The translations under genes and the position numbers were made by a program. Under the pieces are notes generated by a model. That model was not told the origin of the DNA. It ran no database searches and worked only from the letters and a program-made list of their open reading frames with translations. A stretch of DNA of 44,844 bases from Verrucomicrobiota bacterium JB023 (GTDB taxonomy: Bacteria; Verrucomicrobiota; Verrucomicrobiia; Verrucomicrobiales; Akkermansiaceae): contig JAUTCR010000076.1 in NCBI GenBank assembly GCA_030673895.1, positions 1 to 44,844 of the forward strand. Reading direction: 5' to 3'. Positions 43,912 through 44,844 of the stretch are shown piece by piece (within the stretch, counting starts at the first letter, position 1; each line of letters opens with the position of its first letter).

Positions 43912-44844
43912 TCAAGAGTGTTGTAAGAAAAACGAAGCAAGGTCGGCATAGATTTCATGTCCCTTGAGGAGGACATCGTTGTGACCGGCCTTCTCAATCA
44001 GGCGGAGAGTCTTTGTCTCCGTCGCCAATTCTTCGCTAATGCGTTGGGCATGAGAGGGTGGAATGAGTGAGTCTTGCAGGCCGTGTGCCAGAAAGACGGG
44101 ACAAGAGATTTTCGCCGCAGCCTCTTCGGGGGAAATACTGCGTGGCGAAAAGCCATGGCGTAATCGCGCATTGAGGTCGACCGCAGGGATGAGTGGGCGT
44201 GCCAGTCCGGCGAGCACGGGCCCTTCTCCCTGCACCGAGTCCCACATGAGATCCTCGAGCTTGGCGAACGTGCTGAGTGAGGCCACGGAATGGACGAGTT
44301 CGGGGTGAGCCGCCGCCAATTGAAGGGCGATGGCTCCGCCCTGCGAAATGCCGAAGAGACCCACCTGAGGGGAGGTTCCGTGGTTTTGGCTGGATTCCCT
44401 GATGAGCTGCGAGAGGAGAGGGATCTCACGCGGACCAAAGGACGCAATCTGGGCTGGATGGTCGCCATGACCCGGGAGGTCAGGAATGAGGCAGGTGAAG
44501 CCGACCGCGCAAAATCGCTCGGCAATCGCGAGATGGTGCTCCTTGCGCCCTCGAAAGCCATGAAGAAGGAGAAGCGTGCCTTGGGGCGCAGTGAGATCCG
44601 CCTCCATGCTCCGTGCCTTGAACTGTTCGCGCAGCAGTTCTCCTTTGCTCGAAGTCCGAGCCTGGGGGCGGCAGATGAGGTAGGGCGTTTCACCGGGGCC
44701 GGTCGCCTGGGTGATGCTGAACCCATGGGCCTCCGGATTGGTGAGCAGGGCCAGCTGCTTCTCGCCCAGAGGCTTGCGGGTTGGTCGGGTCAGCTTGTCA
44801 GTTGCTTCCTGGGTAACAACGAGGCCAATGATGAGAAGGGTGAG
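43912..44844 (-). CDS. Secreted alpha/beta hydrolase, 5' end cut by window
   Basis: The frame is open from the stop at 43912 to the window end, 310 codons, so the gene is partial and its start lies beyond 44844. The first visible residues, LTLLIIGLVVTQ, look like the hydrophobic core of a signal peptide. The hydrolase fold begins TLLLLHGFRGRKEHH; the nucleophile Ser is in FGISQGGAIAL, the Asp in AHGLQDSLIPPS and the His in AGHNDVLL, a complete triad. An internal ATG at 44607 would remove the export signal and about 79 residues. Probably a periplasmic esterase, lipase or peptidase of the S33-like group; substrate unknown. Confidence 0.85.
   Translation of the reverse strand, partial: LTLLIIGLVVTQEATDKLTRPTRKPLGEKQLALLTNPEAHGFSITQATGPGETPYLICRPQARTSSKGELLREQFKARSMEADLTAPQGTLLLLHGFRGRKEHHLAIAERFCAVGFTCLIPDLPGHGDHPAQIASFGPREIPLLSQLIRESSQNHGTSPQVGLFGISQGGAIALQLAAAHPELVHSVASLSTFAKLEDLMWDSVQGEGPVLAGLARPLIPAVDLNARLRHGFSPRSISPEEAAAKISCPVFLAHGLQDSLIPPSHAQRISEELATETKTLRLIEKAGHNDVLLKGHEIYADLASFFLQHS

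Noticed and set aside
42775-43926. A 383-aa plus-strand frame
   Set aside because: It is antisense to the Tat-exported Gfo/Idh oxidoreductase, whose Rossmann motif and signal are clear.
1-44844. tRNA, rRNA, CRISPR arrays, insertion sequences and riboswitches
   Set aside because: Reading both strands, I saw no T-loop consensus, repeat-spacer pattern, transposase or recognisable aptamer; a tRNAscan or Rfam search would be needed to exclude weak ones.

Overview
The window reads as chromosomal DNA of a Verrucomicrobiota bacterium, most likely Verrucomicrobiales. The evidence is moderately high GC, many TTG/GTG starts with weak Shine-Dalgarno sequences, planctomycete/verrucomicrobial-type cytochromes (DUF1549/DUF1553 and a c-type cytochrome-WD40 protein), a Cys-type sulfatase, SUMF1-like secreted proteins, a Tat-exported Gfo/Idh oxidoreductase, a TIGR03790 protein and a zwf-opcA pair. 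I found no rRNA, tRNA, CRISPR array, integrase or insertion sequence. The taxonomic call is inference from gene families, not from a marker gene.

Layout. 1-1.5 kb: a small unknown gene, then a YgaP-like rhodanese/DUF2892 membrane protein divergent from an ArsR-type regulator, with a perfect inverted repeat at the rhodanese start. 1.7-3.1 kb: a GlcD-type FAD oxidase. 3.4-7.6 kb: a tight co-directional run of DinB, NRDE/TANGO2, a PlsC-like O-acyltransferase, an OlsB/GlsB-like N-acyltransferase and a secreted esterase; the acyltransferase pair is a candidate ornithine- or glycine-lipid pathway. 7.8-11.2 kb: ilvD, a CPBP membrane protease-like protein and a protein with a HEPN-like R-x4-H motif. 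11.4-15.7 kb: a secreted GH2 glycosidase closed by a strong terminator, then an unusual fusion of an aspartoacylase-like domain lacking its zinc ligands to a BPL_N amidotransferase-like domain. 15.7-24 kb: a small helical protein, a LysM lipoprotein whose start abuts a UUCG terminator hairpin, TIGR03790, a PhnP-like metallo-hydrolase, a MuiA/DUF4139 protein and a large VWA/amidotransferase-like membrane protein.

24.4-26.8 kb: a cluster that looks lower in GC, with a DUF5685-like protein carrying a 17-cysteine tail, two tiny membrane proteins and an Asp/Glu racemase. 26.9-29.2 kb: an SGNH hydrolase and a sulfatase behind a palindrome. 29.4-35 kb: housekeeping genes zwf, opcA, cdaA (c-di-AMP synthase) with a miniature CdaR-like anchor, bioD and trpB. 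35-44.8 kb, all on the minus strand: WD40 cytochrome, DUF1549/DUF1553 cytochrome, two tandem SUMF1-like paralogues, the Tat Gfo/Idh protein and a secreted alpha/beta hydrolase cut by the window end.

The sulfatase, GH2, esterases, cytochromes and SUMF1-like proteins together suggest an organism that degrades polysaccharides, probably sulfated ones, with a heavily populated periplasm. The most novel-looking items are the DUF5685-like Cys-tail protein, the zinc-ligand-less AstE/BPL_N fusion, the minimal CdaR and the acyltransferase pair.
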